Below, piece by piece: positions 13,201 through 22,000 of a stretch of DNA of 64,000 nucleotides; the first letter of the stretch is position 1, and each line of letters opens with the position of its first letter. The notes under the pieces were generated by a model that worked only from the letters and a program-made list of their open reading frames with translations, had not been told where the DNA came from and made no database searches. Position numbers and translations under genes: made by a program. Where the stretch lies: the NCBI RefSeq assembly GCF_037975245.1, contig NC_092576.1, forward strand, positions 15,439,611 through 15,503,610, written 5' to 3'. This DNA comes from Apostichopus japonicus. Taxonomy: Eukaryota; Echinodermata; Holothuroidea; Aspidochirotida; Stichopodidae.

Positions 13201-16200
13201 GGGTATTTGGAGGATACCAATAGCAGACATAGACAGGTAAATTCCACAGTAGTCAAATTATAAGGTGACATACCAAGGAAAGTTCTACTTTCATGTGTAC
13301 TCATGCTGTTACAGTCACACTTGTACTCTTGTACACTAGTATTTCTTAAATCTAGTATAGATGTAAGTGCAAGATTAAGTACTTGTACTTCCACCTAGAG
13401 AGGGAAATTCTACTTGTTCCGTTGATGTTGTACTCGTGCTGTTGTACTGGTAGTACAACCCAGTTAAGATTCAGTATTAAGATACCTCACTCTAACATTA
13501 AAGTGATAGTAAATACTGTTTATTTTATTGTTGCTTTAGTGAAGGGTTTAGTGATGTGGAGTTAGCGTTCCTTTTGGAGAGATATTTTAATAACAGTCAT
13601 TAATGTTTCTGTCTCATGTTCGTAGGTCAGGCAGCTTCTCCTGGCACATGTATCGGTCGGTGACATTACTCATCGAAGTCCTAGAGGAGCTGAAGGACGA
13701 GGCTATGCTGCTACAACTAGCAACAAAGTTAGCTAGGACACCAGAACAGGGAAAGTGAGTGCATTCAATATAACAAATGATTAAAAGTTCAAATGCAACC
13801 CCAACCCCTTCCTTCTGTATGTGTGTGGCCCAAAGAGCAGAAGGTAACACATAACCCACTCCTCAATTTTAAAAGCAAAGGTACCTTTATAGGTATTGCT
13901 TTAATAGTAACAAGTACCATTCTTTCAAGTGGGAAACAGGTCCATTGGCAGTTATTAGTAATAAATAGGACATGAAGACCAACAACAAAGTAACAAACGA
14001 AGGAGCATATTATTCATTTTTATTTTCTTACAAAAATTTTCAGGAAATTTTTACGAGATTCCGATCGACCACACTTGGCTACGAGGGCCTATCAGACTTG
14101 CCAGAAGTTGCTGGCAGAGGAAACTGGAAAGGTATCATCATTGACCGAGACAGAGTCATTCAATCTACTGATGAAAATATGGCAGACGCTGTCAGTGGGT
14201 CAGCAATTACACCATGCTGGTGACAGCAAAGTGGCCAGCAAATTGCTGACTGCTGTATACAAGAGTTACAAAGGAAAAGAGGTGAGGATTTAAGGTCCTT
14301 GATTATCAGAATTTCATGTCCATTTGTAATTGAATTATCTAACAGTCATTGATTTTGAGATTTTAGAATAAGTTTTAAAGCAGACATCAACCCCAAACCC
14401 TCAGTACTTTCAGGTACGCAGTCCGACTTATCTGTTTGTAAGATCTGCGGCATATTGTTATCAACTGGATAGGCTTTAATTGCCAGGTAATTGTACCCAG
14501 CGGGGTAGGAGCCCGGGGGGAGGGCACTGGGGGCAGGGCCCCCACTTTTTTTCCAAAATATCAAATATACTGGCAAATAAAATGTACCCCTTTGATGAAG
14601 AACTGTCTTTTGGATATCTTCAGCCTTTGTTAAGTTTATTATTATTCACGTGCACCATAATAGTATTGATAGCATACTAACACGTCATATATGTTTAAGG
14701 GATATGGCCGGTGTGTATCCATATATTGCATAACGAGTGGTGGTTGTGGAATGAGAGAGTGCCCCTCTGATGTTGTGCCTCCCCCCACTTTTTGGAAGCT
14801 TCCTTCCCCCTGACTGTACCTTCAAGTGTCAAAATATGAACTGTTCCTTTTTGTATTGGCCAGAGATGCAGAAGCTTTAAACTGCTTGTGTTGGTCGAAA
14901 CGAATTAGTATTATCCAGTTTTTCCCTAAGGATGGTGCCATCATGTAATGTTCAGAGTGTGTTTTTTAAGTATGTTCATGTTTGAGTTTGCACAAATGGC
15001 ATTTTGTTCCTCAACACAGATTGAAGATGAACCTTCAGTATATGATCAAGCGTCGAGATTCTGTCAGCACGTTGTAAATACATCCAAGTTACCTCAGGTA
15101 GGTGTACTTGCTTTGGAACTTTTTGTTTGTAGAAAGCAATAAAATGAGAGCAAGAATCTAGCTCAATGTGTGAATCTCAATAACTTTCCTCATATCAGAT
15201 TATTCTCATTGCAACTCACCCTTTGGTGATTTGTCCAAATAAAAAGAAGCAGCGATAGAGATTTGCCTTGCACACCAGCAGTGCCCAGTCAGGTGAAATT
15301 GTGGAGCACAAGAAAATAATGTCATACACAGCCATATCACTGTTGCTACCCCATCATATTAATATTGACACAGTGCCAAGGCTAAAGTTTGATCAAATTT
15401 GTGAAATGTTGAAGCTATCATAAAGACCAGATAATCTGGTAGTGCAGGTTTTTTTTCCCATTTTTATTCGAGTTCTTTATTCCTTACCCAATAATTTTCT
15501 GCAACCTTTCATGTTTCAGACACCAACACAAGGTGATTATCACAGGTTTGTAAGGCCAGGTCATCTTGGAAGTCCAGTCAAGGCACCCTCTTCCCCTGGG
15601 CCAGGCAAGTCTTTCGAGAAAATCAATCAACCTCCTACAAGTGATAAAGGACCTCCGCAGAGATCCCTTACAACTGCTAGTCAAGGACCTGCCTCGCAAG
15701 TCAAAAAGTCTCCAGAGGTTCCTCTAGGTAGTAGCTTTCTGATGAGTAGCATTCTTGCACCAGATTCTGAGAGAAAAAAATCCAACCAGGGAATGAGAAC
15801 CGTCCCTTATTTGGATGAGAAGGGAGTAATGGCAACAAAAGATGATAGTTATCCACACCCACAGCAAGATGACCAATCGAAACCAAAGAGTGCAGGCCAT
15901 GCCATCGCAAGAGAAGTCACTCCAGCTGCAACTGCGACGTTTGCAGCATCAGGTGGGGCAATCATGTCATCACAGACTGAAAAGTCACTCGGTGACGACA
16001 AAACCAGAGGAGATTCTCAGCCTGATAGACTGGAAAAGGAAGGAGACTTCAGTGGTGAATCTTCGTCAATTCTAGGTGATGCATCTCAGGAGGGTGTTGG
16101 TGATGCTCAACCACCATCAAAGACAGAAGTAAGCATTGGCCAAGTGAAATCAGTAAGCAATCCCGACAGGCCAATTGGGGAAAGCGATCCTGAAGAACCA

Positions 16201-17766
16201 AGGATTGGGATATTCGAGAGTCTGGCTTTACCAAAGAGAGACTTTCTTGAACCAACTAAGAGATTAGTTCCTTCTCTAGAAGGAAAGGATGAAGATGGAA
16301 AAGGTCCCAAGGCTAAGCCTGCTGGGGCTAGTTATCCACAAAGCGGCCAAGAAGAATCCAAGTTTAAATTGAAGGATGAGAGCAAGGTGGCTGTGGCTGT
16401 GGCTGAACAAAAGGAAAAGAAACAGTCATCTGGAGGCATTGTCAAGCATAGACCAGCCAAGATTCCTCACCATGTAGAAAATAAGAGTCAGCCCAGTGAA
16501 GCCAAACAGGGCCTCCCAGACCAGTCCCAAGTCGTTAAAGGAACTACTGGAGAGGGTGGACATCTAGGGAAGGCTTCCATCACAGACTCTGGCCTGGGAC
16601 TGGGCCAGTATCAGGATTCATCGTTAGGGTTTGGGCAAGATTCAACCTCTAAATTTGTCCCTGATCTAGGACAGCATCTGAGTTCTCTTTTGCAAAGGGT
16701 CAGGGCAGGTGTGAATGTGAGCAATAAGACTAAGTGGAGAAGATTATCCAGTAGTTCAGCACCCGGAGGAGAAAGTTCAAATAAAAGTAAAAGCGTATTG
16801 ACAGATGTTAAGGGAAAAGATGAAGATAGAGGGCATACTGTTGGAGATAATATACCTCCAAAGTCTTCCTCCATGGATATCCCGAAGCCTCAAGGGTCAC
16901 TGATTCAGAAAGAAGATCCAGGTTTCAAAGGAGCAGGTGTCGTTGCCGTTCCATTCGGTGAATCAGCGACGGATGTGAGGAAGGATAAATCCTCAGACAG
17001 GTGGGAACACTCGGGAGATGAGAAGAACCAATCACAGAAAAGCAAAATGTCCTTTTTTGAGAGAAAGGAAAGAGAGAATGACAAACGGAGGGAAAGTGGA
17101 AGTGTACATGAAACTGATGGCCAAGGAACTGGTTCCCTGAAGTTGCAGATGGCTACAGTCCAAGGAGGGTCTTGTGATACAAAGAGTATGGAAACAGGTG
17201 AATCATCCACACTGGGGAGAAAGTTGGATGAGCCAAGAAGGTTAGAGACAGGCGAGAAAAGGAAACTTTCATATCCTGAAATACTGGACTCTCTTAAACG
17301 TAAAAGATTTGATTTTTCTGGGATTAAGAAGAAGTTAGCAAGTAGGCAACATTTACGAACCAGTCAAGAGGCATTGACACAGGATCAAAGGAAGAAGGTA
17401 AAGGTTGAAGATAATAGAGCACCTGCAATTGAGTCTAAGCTAGGCCTGCCTTCCATATCAGTTTCCAGGCCAGAGAGAGATCCTTTGCTAGACTTGCCTA
17501 CCACATCAGTATCCAGGCCAGAGAGAGATCCTTTGCTAGAGTTGCCTACCACATCAGTATCCAGGCCAGAGAGAGATCCTTTGCTAGAGTTGCCTACAAC
17601 ATCAGTATCCAGGCCAGAGAGAGATCCTTTGATTGGGGAAAGGTCCGAAGAAGGCACAGGAAGTTCACCATCAGTTGATGCATCCTTGACCAGATTTTTG
17701 AAAGGAAATTTTCAATCAAAGCAAGGAGGAAATGAACTTGACAAGGGGGCAAATGATGCAGAATAG
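993..17766 (+). CDS. CABIN1: CABIN1 (calcineurin-binding protein 1), 3' part of gene, 16 exons
   Basis: In vertebrates this large nuclear TPR protein binds and inhibits calcineurin, represses MEF2, and acts in the HIRA/UBN1/CABIN1 histone H3.3 chaperone complex. Exons seen: 993-1136, 1871-2075, 2890-3131, 3774-3836, 4288-4399, 5230-5391, 9157-9363, 9891-9980, 10565-10728, 11397-11560, 11916-12325, 13085-13236, 13626-13754, 14044-14281, 15020-15097, 15520-17766. All junctions are GT-AG and the phases join into 1601 codons plus TAG. Family-typical stretches include [101 protein letters not shown] and [10 protein letters not shown], in the vertebrate order. The first exon begins inside a codon, so N-terminal exons lie upstream of the window. 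The C-terminal part is disordered and species-specific. Identity is recognised from memory of the vertebrate protein, not from a search. Confidence 0.93.
1205..1345 (-). mobile_element. SINE fragment between (TA)n microsatellites
   Basis: On the minus strand a B box ggttcgaatcccgg is followed by a non-tRNA body ending in a TA tail. The 5' head is cut by the second (TA)n run at 1318-1344. In CABIN1 intron a-b. Confidence 0.55.
1400..1870. other. Purine-rich intron stretch
   Basis: gaggagggagg-type low-complexity DNA at 1420-1680, then the poly-T acceptor tract of exon b. No coding signal. Confidence 0.5.
1871..2075 (+). CDS. CABIN1: CABIN1 exon b
   Basis: A poly-T tract and gcag acceptor precede it and a gtaagg donor follows. 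It reads [19 protein letters not shown]... then [10 protein letters not shown], and ends in phase 0. The start comes from the spliced phase (ag|g), not from the internal ATG-like open frame. Confidence 0.9.
2076..2889. other. CABIN1 intron, G-rich low complexity then unremarkable
   Basis: aggtgtgaggt-like degenerate G-rich repeats at 2080-2340, otherwise nothing recognisable up to the next acceptor. Confidence 0.5.
2890..3131 (+). CDS. CABIN1: CABIN1 exon c
   Basis: Pyrimidine-rich acceptor (cctgcccttcag) and gtcagc donor. Reads [20 protein letters not shown], then [10 protein letters not shown] and [11 protein letters not shown], matching the order in vertebrate CABIN1. Ends in phase 2. Confidence 0.9.
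3132..3773. other. CABIN1 intron, nothing recognised
   Basis: AT-rich, no repeat or ORF of note. Confidence 0.5.
3774..3836 (+). CDS. CABIN1: CABIN1 exon d
   Basis: A 63-nt exon reading [20 protein letters not shown], a helical TPR-type stretch of the family. Acceptor cttgcag, donor gtaagt, phase 2 in and 2 out. Confidence 0.88.
3943..3972 (+). other. G-quadruplex-forming tract
   Basis: Consecutive runs of 4-5 G separated by single T or CT, on the coding strand of the short intron between CABIN1 exons d and e. Confidence 0.7.
4020..4110 (+). mobile_element. SINE-like fragment (B-box remnant)
   Basis: gaggtcgctggtttcaatcc followed by ctcctggccaag resembles a tRNA T-arm and SINE body. Similar gaggtcactgg words occur at 29735 and 43600. 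Too decayed to assign. Confidence 0.3.
4288..4399 (+). CDS. CABIN1: CABIN1 exon e
   Basis: Acceptor tttttgcag, donor gtaagt. Reads [20 protein letters not shown] and then [17 protein letters not shown], a hallmark CABIN1 segment. Ends in phase 0. Confidence 0.9.
4451..4975 (+). mobile_element. LINE 3' end fragment in CABIN1 intron
   Basis: A short frame (4451-4651) reads [20 protein letters not shown] then [12 protein letters not shown], resembling the extreme C-terminus of non-LTR reverse transcriptase proteins (arginine/threonine-rich, ...R.NSF.P.AI.LWN). A 3' UTR with two copies of a ~93-bp unit (about 4740-4832 and 4833-4925) follows, ending near ttaataaagtat. No upstream RT domain, so 5'-truncated, as is usual for LINEs. 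Confidence 0.5.
5230..5391 (+). CDS. CABIN1: CABIN1 exon f
   Basis: 54 whole codons between tcaaaacag and gtaagt. Contains [20 protein letters not shown] and SHASRQLKQ, a TPR motif conserved in the family. Confidence 0.92.
5743..8788. mobile_element. Inverted-repeat-flanked element of ~400-bp tandem units in CABIN1 intron
   Basis: A perfect 13-bp inverted repeat (tggttccttgctt at 5743, complement at 8776-8788) encloses seven imperfect units. The phrase gcaataactcccagt recurs near 5986, 6640, 6935, 7337, 7737, 8137 and 8437; full spacing is about 400 bp and some copies are shortened. Units carry ggtcaccaaaggtca and tgacctcaatttgacct. No transposase frame. Probably a non-autonomous transposon with internal amplification. 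Confidence 0.6.
9157..9363 (+). CDS. CABIN1: CABIN1 exon g
   Basis: 69 whole codons after cacacag, donor gtacag. Contains [13 protein letters not shown] and [17 protein letters not shown]. The acceptor at 9157 was chosen because it keeps phase 0 with exon f. A mobile element begins only about 10 bases beyond the donor (9374). Confidence 0.9.
9374..9641. mobile_element. hAT-like MITE, family M1, longest copy
   Basis: Begins caggcatgagc and ends gctcatccctg, an imperfect terminal inverted repeat of the CAGGG type. It shares aattcgcggaat and ggagcctata with copies at 12431 and 42528. This copy has about 100 extra internal bases. Target duplication unclear (agatag on both sides). Confidence 0.6.
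9891..9980 (+). CDS. CABIN1: CABIN1 exon h
   Basis: 30 codons reading [20 protein letters not shown] and then [10 protein letters not shown], matching the family. Acceptor tcatcaag, donor gtgagg, phase 0 on both sides. Confidence 0.9.
9981..10564. other. CABIN1 intron, nothing recognised
   Basis: T-rich with repeated gatgattt-like words. A short open stretch at 10372-10415 has splice-like ends, but it is 44 nt and would break the frame. Confidence 0.5.
10565..10728 (+). CDS. CABIN1: CABIN1 exon i
   Basis: Acceptor cccgacag, donor gtaagt. [13 protein letters not shown] follows directly on ...LALESVE of exon h, as the contiguous family sequence predicts. Ends in phase 2. Confidence 0.87.
10996..11262 (+). 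mobile_element. tRNA-derived SINE, family A, copy 2
   Basis: A box ttagctcagtggttaacg and B box gagttcgagtc, then the same body as copy 1 (gacttcggtcagctt, gcgagttcctgcttgc) and a catacata tail. In CABIN1 intron i-j. Confidence 0.8.
11397..11560 (+). CDS. CABIN1: CABIN1 exon j
   Basis: Acceptor atctcaaag, donor gtaaac. A low-complexity linker with [20 protein letters not shown]; its DHDY matches a short conserved island in the vertebrate linker. Phase 2 in, phase 1 out. Confidence 0.8.
11916..12325 (+). CDS. CABIN1: CABIN1 exon k
   Basis: A 410-nt exon. An acidic/lysine-rich disordered linker is followed by a helical segment with [19 protein letters not shown] and [17 protein letters not shown], which is strongly CABIN1-like. 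Acceptor cttcag, donor gtgagt. Confidence 0.9.
12431..12593. mobile_element. hAT-like MITE, family M1, copy 2
   Basis: Starts caggcatgagc, ends ggctcacccctg, and carries the perfect 14-bp palindrome ccgcgaattcgcgg near its left end. In CABIN1 intron k-l. Confidence 0.6.
12594..13084. other. CABIN1 intron, nothing recognised
   Basis: AT-rich, with an aatggagaaagctgg/acagatg stretch; no coding or repeat signal. Confidence 0.5.
13085..13236 (+). CDS. CABIN1: CABIN1 exon l
   Basis: Reads [18 protein letters not shown] and [14 protein letters not shown], the most conserved block of the C-terminal half. Acceptor attctacag, donor gtaaat, ends in phase 2. Confidence 0.93.
13626..13754 (+). CDS. CABIN1: CABIN1 exon m
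   Basis: Completes Arg across the junction, then [19 protein letters not shown] and [11 protein letters not shown]. Acceptor gttcgtag, donor gtgagt. Confidence 0.92.
14044..14281 (+). CDS. CABIN1: CABIN1 exon n
   Basis: Acceptor attttcag, donor gtgagg. Reads [20 protein letters not shown], then [17 protein letters not shown]. An internal gtatca resembles a donor, but the frame and family match run through it. Confidence 0.9.
14282..15019. other. CABIN1 intron with G/C-rich insert
   Basis: 14499-14815 is bounded by G-rich and C-rich blocks (gagcccggggggagggcac at left, ctccccccacttttt at right). It looks like a small non-autonomous DNA element, but no clean terminal repeat or target duplication was found. 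Confidence 0.4.
15020..15097 (+). CDS. CABIN1: CABIN1 exon o
   Basis: 26 whole codons, [20 protein letters not shown], between caacacag and gtaggt. Matches the vertebrate segment just before the proline/serine-rich C-terminus. Confidence 0.85.
15520..17766 (+). CDS. CABIN1: CABIN1 last coding exon, disordered C-terminus
   Basis: A 2.2-kb open exon after gtttcag. It is rich in Lys, Ser, Asp, Glu and Pro and poorly conserved. It holds a basic cluster [15 protein letters not shown] (about 17300) that could be a nuclear signal, and four 48-nt in-frame repeats (17446-17637). The first repeat contains PSISVS, which fits a degenerate PxIxIT calcineurin docking motif. The vertebrate MEF2-binding tail was not recognised. 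Stop TAG at 17764-17766. Confidence 0.88.
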   Translation, partial: TPTQGDYHRFVRPGHLGSPVKAPSSPGPGKSFEKINQPPTSDKGPPQRSLTTASQGPASQVKKSPEVPLGSSFLMSSILAPDSERKKSNQGMRTVPYLDEKGVMATKDDSYPHPQQDDQSKPKSAGHAIAREVTPAATATFAASGGAIMSSQTEKSLGDDKTRGDSQPDRLEKEGDFSGESSSILGDASQEGVGDAQPPSKTEVSIGQVKSVSNPDRPIGESDPEEPRIGIFESLALPKRDFLEPTKRLVPSLEGKDEDGKGPKAKPAGASYPQSGQEESKFKLKDESKVAVAVAEQKEKKQSSGGIVKHRPAKIPHHVENKSQPSEAKQGLPDQSQVVKGTTGEGGHLGKASITDSGLGLGQYQDSSLGFGQDSTSKFVPDLGQHLSSLLQRVRAGVNVSNKTKWRRLSSSSAPGGESSNKSKSVLTDVKGKDEDRGHTVGDNIPPKSSSMDIPKPQGSLIQKEDPGFKGAGVVAVPFGESATDVRKDKSSDRWEHSGDEKNQSQKSKMSFFERKERENDKRRESGSVHETDGQGTGSLKLQMATVQGGSCDTKSMETGESSTLGRKLDEPRRLETGEKRKLSYPEILDSLKRKRFDFSGIKKKLASRQHLRTSQEALTQDQRKKVKVEDNRAPAIESKLGLPSISVSRPERDPLLDLPTTSVSRPERDPLLELPTTSVSRPERDPLLELPTTSVSRPERDPLIGERSEEGTGSSPSVDASLTRFLKGNFQSKQGGNELDKGANDAE
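17446..17637 (+). repeat. Four 48-bp coding tandem repeats in the CABIN1 last exon
   Basis: Units at 17446, 17494, 17542 and 17590, each 16 codons: [16 protein letters not shown]. The first unit reads PSISVS where the others read PTTSVS. The unit length is a multiple of three, so the frame is kept. Confidence 0.95.
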
Positions 17767-18480
17767 CCAAGAAAGGGAGGAAGTGTTTTAGATTCATAAT
17801 GCCCGTCAATTTAACCTAGTGTAAGGAAGCTTGACAGGGATATGAGAGGATGGGGTAGAGTGGAGGATGGTATACCAGATAGGTCAATGGAAGCAAATTA
17901 CCTTAGTTACAAAACTGGTTTATCGAAGCAAACAGCAGGGGACAGGGTGATATTGTAGTTGGAGAAGTTAATTTCTTGCAGAAAAACTCAGAGCTGAAAT
18001 TGAAAACGATTCAGCAGAAAAATATACCAAAGGGAGGAACTAGCCTTATTTGATGGAGGCCATAAATGGTACTGTTTTTTGTTTACTGCTTGGAAACATC
18101 ATAATTATATTTACCATTAAAAGTGGTGTATGATAAATTTAGAGGGGTGAATGAGAGGGACCGTGGCTGTAAAAGTCATCTGGTGATACTCTCCAATTTC
18201 TTAATAAAATAACTCATTTATACGTAGATTATGACAGCAATCCCCCACCCCCCCTCCAGTGTTGATTGATCACGTAGCAATGATGACAATGGTTTCATCC
18301 TTGTATTGAATATATTACATCACATGACATACAGATGTATGTGAGATAATGATGTCAAGTAACATCATTATGAAGGTTAAAGTGGTTAATGTGTATATAT
18401 TGAGTAATTAGTCACTAATGAAATCCACTCTATTAAACCATGTTCAGAAACGTAAAAGGTATGCAATGAAGTAATGTATG
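17767..18480 (+). other. CABIN1 3' UTR and poly(A) signal
   Basis: Non-coding after the stop. A canonical AATAAA lies at 18203-18208, giving a likely 3' UTR of about 450 bases. No other feature seen. Confidence 0.6.
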
Positions 18481-18499
18481 GATATTCTTATTCAATTGT

Positions 18500-19800
18500 C
18501 TTTGATAATAACATGGCAGTTATTTTTACAACGCTTAAGAGACCATGAATATGGGCAAAAAATATGGTTATATTTTTCGGGCAAGTCGTTACAGCCCCCC
18601 AAATCAAATTGGGCTCCTTCGCCTATGGGCCTGGGGGATGGGTTATCGTGGATTTTGCTCTCGCCCTTTGCAGGGGAAAAGTGAGGGGTGCACTGTTATG
18701 ATAATTGTATCAGTTTTGAGGTTAACAAGGAATACGTATGATTGATAAGGTTTAGAATGTTGGAAGAACTGTTACTTATTGACAAATTGCCTTGATGTGG
18801 TCAAATTGGAGAGTAGGCCAAATTACCTTCGAGAATTTGTTTTTCTCTGTATCAGCTCTTACAACGTTTCAGATTGATGGCAATGGAAAATCCCTGCGTG
18901 CAGTAACCCTATGTGAGGCTCACAGGGAAATACGCTTTTATCCTCCTCAATTTCATTAGTTGACTAAGTCTCTTCAAATCGAAAAGTTTAATGGAATTTA
19001 ATGATTTGAAATCATTTCTTATTTACAAAGTTAACTTGCAAAGTTAACTTTCGAAAAAAATACCTTGTACCAAAGGATTCAAAATTGCTAAAAAATACTC
19101 AGCATTTTCTTAGAATGCTGAATACTATCACCATGATGGTCATATGTTAAGGTAAAGAATTGTATCTATGTAAATATGTGCATACCAAGTTCAACACACT
19201 GTTCTTTGTATGAGGAATTTAAGTTCTGGCAACTTTGTAAATAAACAATGGATGGAAACATCTGGACAAAAAAAAAAAATTTCTCCTGTTCTGGTCAAAT
19301 ATTGATATAATATCTGTTTCATTTTAAAAGCAACGTGATTCAACGACAACTTATGTTGACCTGTTCTGATAGATTTCTGACTGTTATTCTGTTGTATCTG
19401 CTCAACCAACAGCCTCCAATTTTCCACATTTTTTTCCTTGTCAAAAGGAATGTAACATATATTGAGAGCAAAAGAAGTCTATTATTTTTTTCGTGGGAGG
19501 GGAAAGTTCATTTGAGGTCAGAATAGGTCAAAGTCTGAAATCCTTTCTAAAGATGGCATCTCATGAAGGGGGTTTGCACTGATGACTCACACCTTGCCTG
19601 CTGGTGCCTCATAGTCGGTAGACGAGGCTGATCGTTGCTAGTGAGGGGTCATAGGTCAGTATAGGTCAACTTATGAAAGCTTGTAAACATGATATCTCGA
19701 AAAAAGGGAAAGTGATTCCTAATTTGCATGTTGATATCCCATAGTAAGTATGGCGTCGTTTGCTGGGCTTAACTTGGAACGATTACGTATCAAATAATGA
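18500..19800. other. Intergenic, no gene seen
   Basis: AT-rich. Contains aggtca words around 19510-19670 (gaggtcagaataggtcaaag, cataggtcagtataggtca), similar in flavour to the intron-6 array. No frame or RNA gene supported. Confidence 0.5.
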
Positions 19801-19814
19801 GTTGAACACAAAGA

Positions 19815-20042
19815 TTGCGGGACGTTGGCTGTTCTCTTCTGGGAAATGTTTTTCAACGTAAAGCAAAGTGGTGCGAACACACTGGGCGGTATGAAGGTCT
19901 AACCTCGGCTGTACTGTATGGCTTACCGTACGGCTGCAAACGCAAACCAGGCCGTCCGCATAAGCGTTGGATCGACAACTTAACCAAATTGGGCCGGTCG
20001 TTTAGCAAACCAGCTGATTGCAGATGGCAGACGTCGGATTAA
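19815..20042 (+). pseudogene. LINE reverse-transcriptase C-terminal fragment
   Basis: A 75-codon frame with KRKPGRPHKRWIDNLTK. The GRP-x-KRW-x-D motif is typical of the region after the RT domain in many non-LTR retrotransposon proteins. No RT catalytic motif nearby, so a relic. Confidence 0.55.
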
Positions 20043-20644
20043 TATTATTAAGTGCTGTGTACCTCATAATGTGTATAATCTTCGAGGAGGTCGACGGGCC
20101 ATTTTGGCTTATGACTATTGATTGTAGTAAATAGATTAAGCGTGTGGGTTTGGGTGGAAATGGAAGGTCATTGGAGGTCAGCATTGGTTAAGGGGTAAAC
20201 AAGATATCCCATGCAGAAGTGATGAAGCCAGTACTTTTTTATGGGAGGAACAAGGTATTTTGAGTTCAGCATAGGCAGACCTACCAACTCTTCCGGATTA
20301 ACCGGGGCCAGGTTTCCCGATTCTCAATCCAGATTCATACTTCTTCCAACTTTGTGTGTGTTATATCTTCCGGGACAATTTGATTTTTTAAGAGTTTGAT
20401 TTGGACCGCGCTTTTTACAATTGTTGGGCAATTGGAGAAACTGATCACTTCGTTTTCGTGTATAAATATATATGATTAAAATTGCTGATGTCATTGCAGT
20501 ATTCTGCATCGCGACAATTAATACTACGTAGCCTCTATGATTGTAAAGGTGACGTGTAAATCCCCAAACCCCTACAGAAATAAAATCCCTTTTTATATAA
20601 TAATCAGCAGCAGTTATTTTTACGACGCTTAAGCGAGCTTATGG

Positions 20645-20852
20645 ATTACAACTTACACGTCGGGTGGCTTCCAATTCAACATATTTAACTCAAATTTGGA
20701 ATCTTTTCAATTTTAGAAAGTCATTTCAGATGGGAAAACCGTAGATTGCTCTTGGATGAAAAACCCACCTTACTATGACCCGGCAGGGAATCGAACCCCG
20801 AACCTCCCGATTGTTAAGCCTCATTACTTCACTCGGCCACAGCACCGGTCGC
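20645..20852 (-). mobile_element. tRNA-derived SINE, family B, minus copy
   Basis: On the minus strand: A box gtggccgagtga, a long variable-arm-like spacer, B box ggggttcgattccctg. The body contains gtgggtttttcatc and tgaattggaagccac. It pairs with the plus copy at 53859. Confidence 0.8.
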
Positions 20853-22000
20853 TTATTGCTGTTGTTGGAAATTCCACACTTCTCTATATTTTACCCTAAA
20901 TCTCCCGATTTCTTTGGATGGACCATTGCAAACGTCAAATTTGATCAAATCTAAGCTTTATTATGTACGCTTTCATTGGCGTAGCATGAAGCAACAGGGC
21001 CCGACGCAGCAATGGAAATGCCCCCACGCACAAGAGGAAGTCAACATTCAACCAAGTCCAACCAACCATGGTTTGAACTTGGGTGAATACCGTACTGTTT
21101 TATATATTTGGCACCACTAGACGGCGACCGGGCTAGGATATGGCGCTCTCTTGACTTTGAATTCTCCTTTCCTGTTGACCTTTGGCCGGCGGCGACCGTT
21201 TTCAGTGGATTGGGAGTTATTCTTGTCACTTTTTGCCCGCCCCTCCGTGGGGCTCGGGCCCGGGACCGCGCGACGGCCTAGTAACGCCCAGACACGTACA
21301 TAGAGAGAGTTGCGGCATAGAAGGTTAAAATCAGGTGATTGAAAGTGACATTTTTTATCTGGTTACAAGTTCTTTACCGATGCTTGGCTGTACAGAGTAA
21401 AAACACTATATAGTAGGGTACCGATTCCCCTTTGGAATTACAAGAAGGCCGAGTTTCTTGTTTGTTATATAATGTCCAGTATTTTTTTGCCCTTGAGAAA
21501 GATAGAATCTTAATCATGTTCTGTACCAAGATTTCACAGTTACTTATGATTATTAAAGTTTGGAAATGTAGAGCATGTTTAACAGTTTTGTTTGGACTTG
21601 GTTTCTTGTGCATACCCCCTCCACAACAATCAATATCTCTTCAACCCACACACACCCTCCCACCTCACCCTTCCCTTCGACACCATTCCCCACCCCTCCT
21701 TACACCTCACCACCCTACCCCGATCCCTACCTGATAATAGGCAGCTGCAATTTCTGACCATCATAGCCACTCAATAGTTTATGACATAATTGATTGATAC
21801 AGTGTCTAACTGAAATTTTCCACTGCTCCACGAGACATGCATTAGGGTAGTGATATAAAACACCAACAATGGTAACCCTAGGGCAGTAACAATGTTCCCT
21901 ATTCCACCAACTAAAACTTATATTCATATATTTGCCAAAAATTAGGACATCCCCTCCCTTCCTCATATCTGCCAGTAATAAACTTTAAACTTATAATATA
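20853..22000. other. Intergenic, no gene seen
   Basis: Includes a GC-rich block at 21230-21290, a C-rich pyrimidine block at 21605-21730 and AT-rich remainder. Nothing assignable. Confidence 0.5.

Noticed and set aside
15484-17657. Minus-strand frames opposite the CABIN1 last exon
   Set aside because: Shadows of the long plus-strand coding exon and its repeats.
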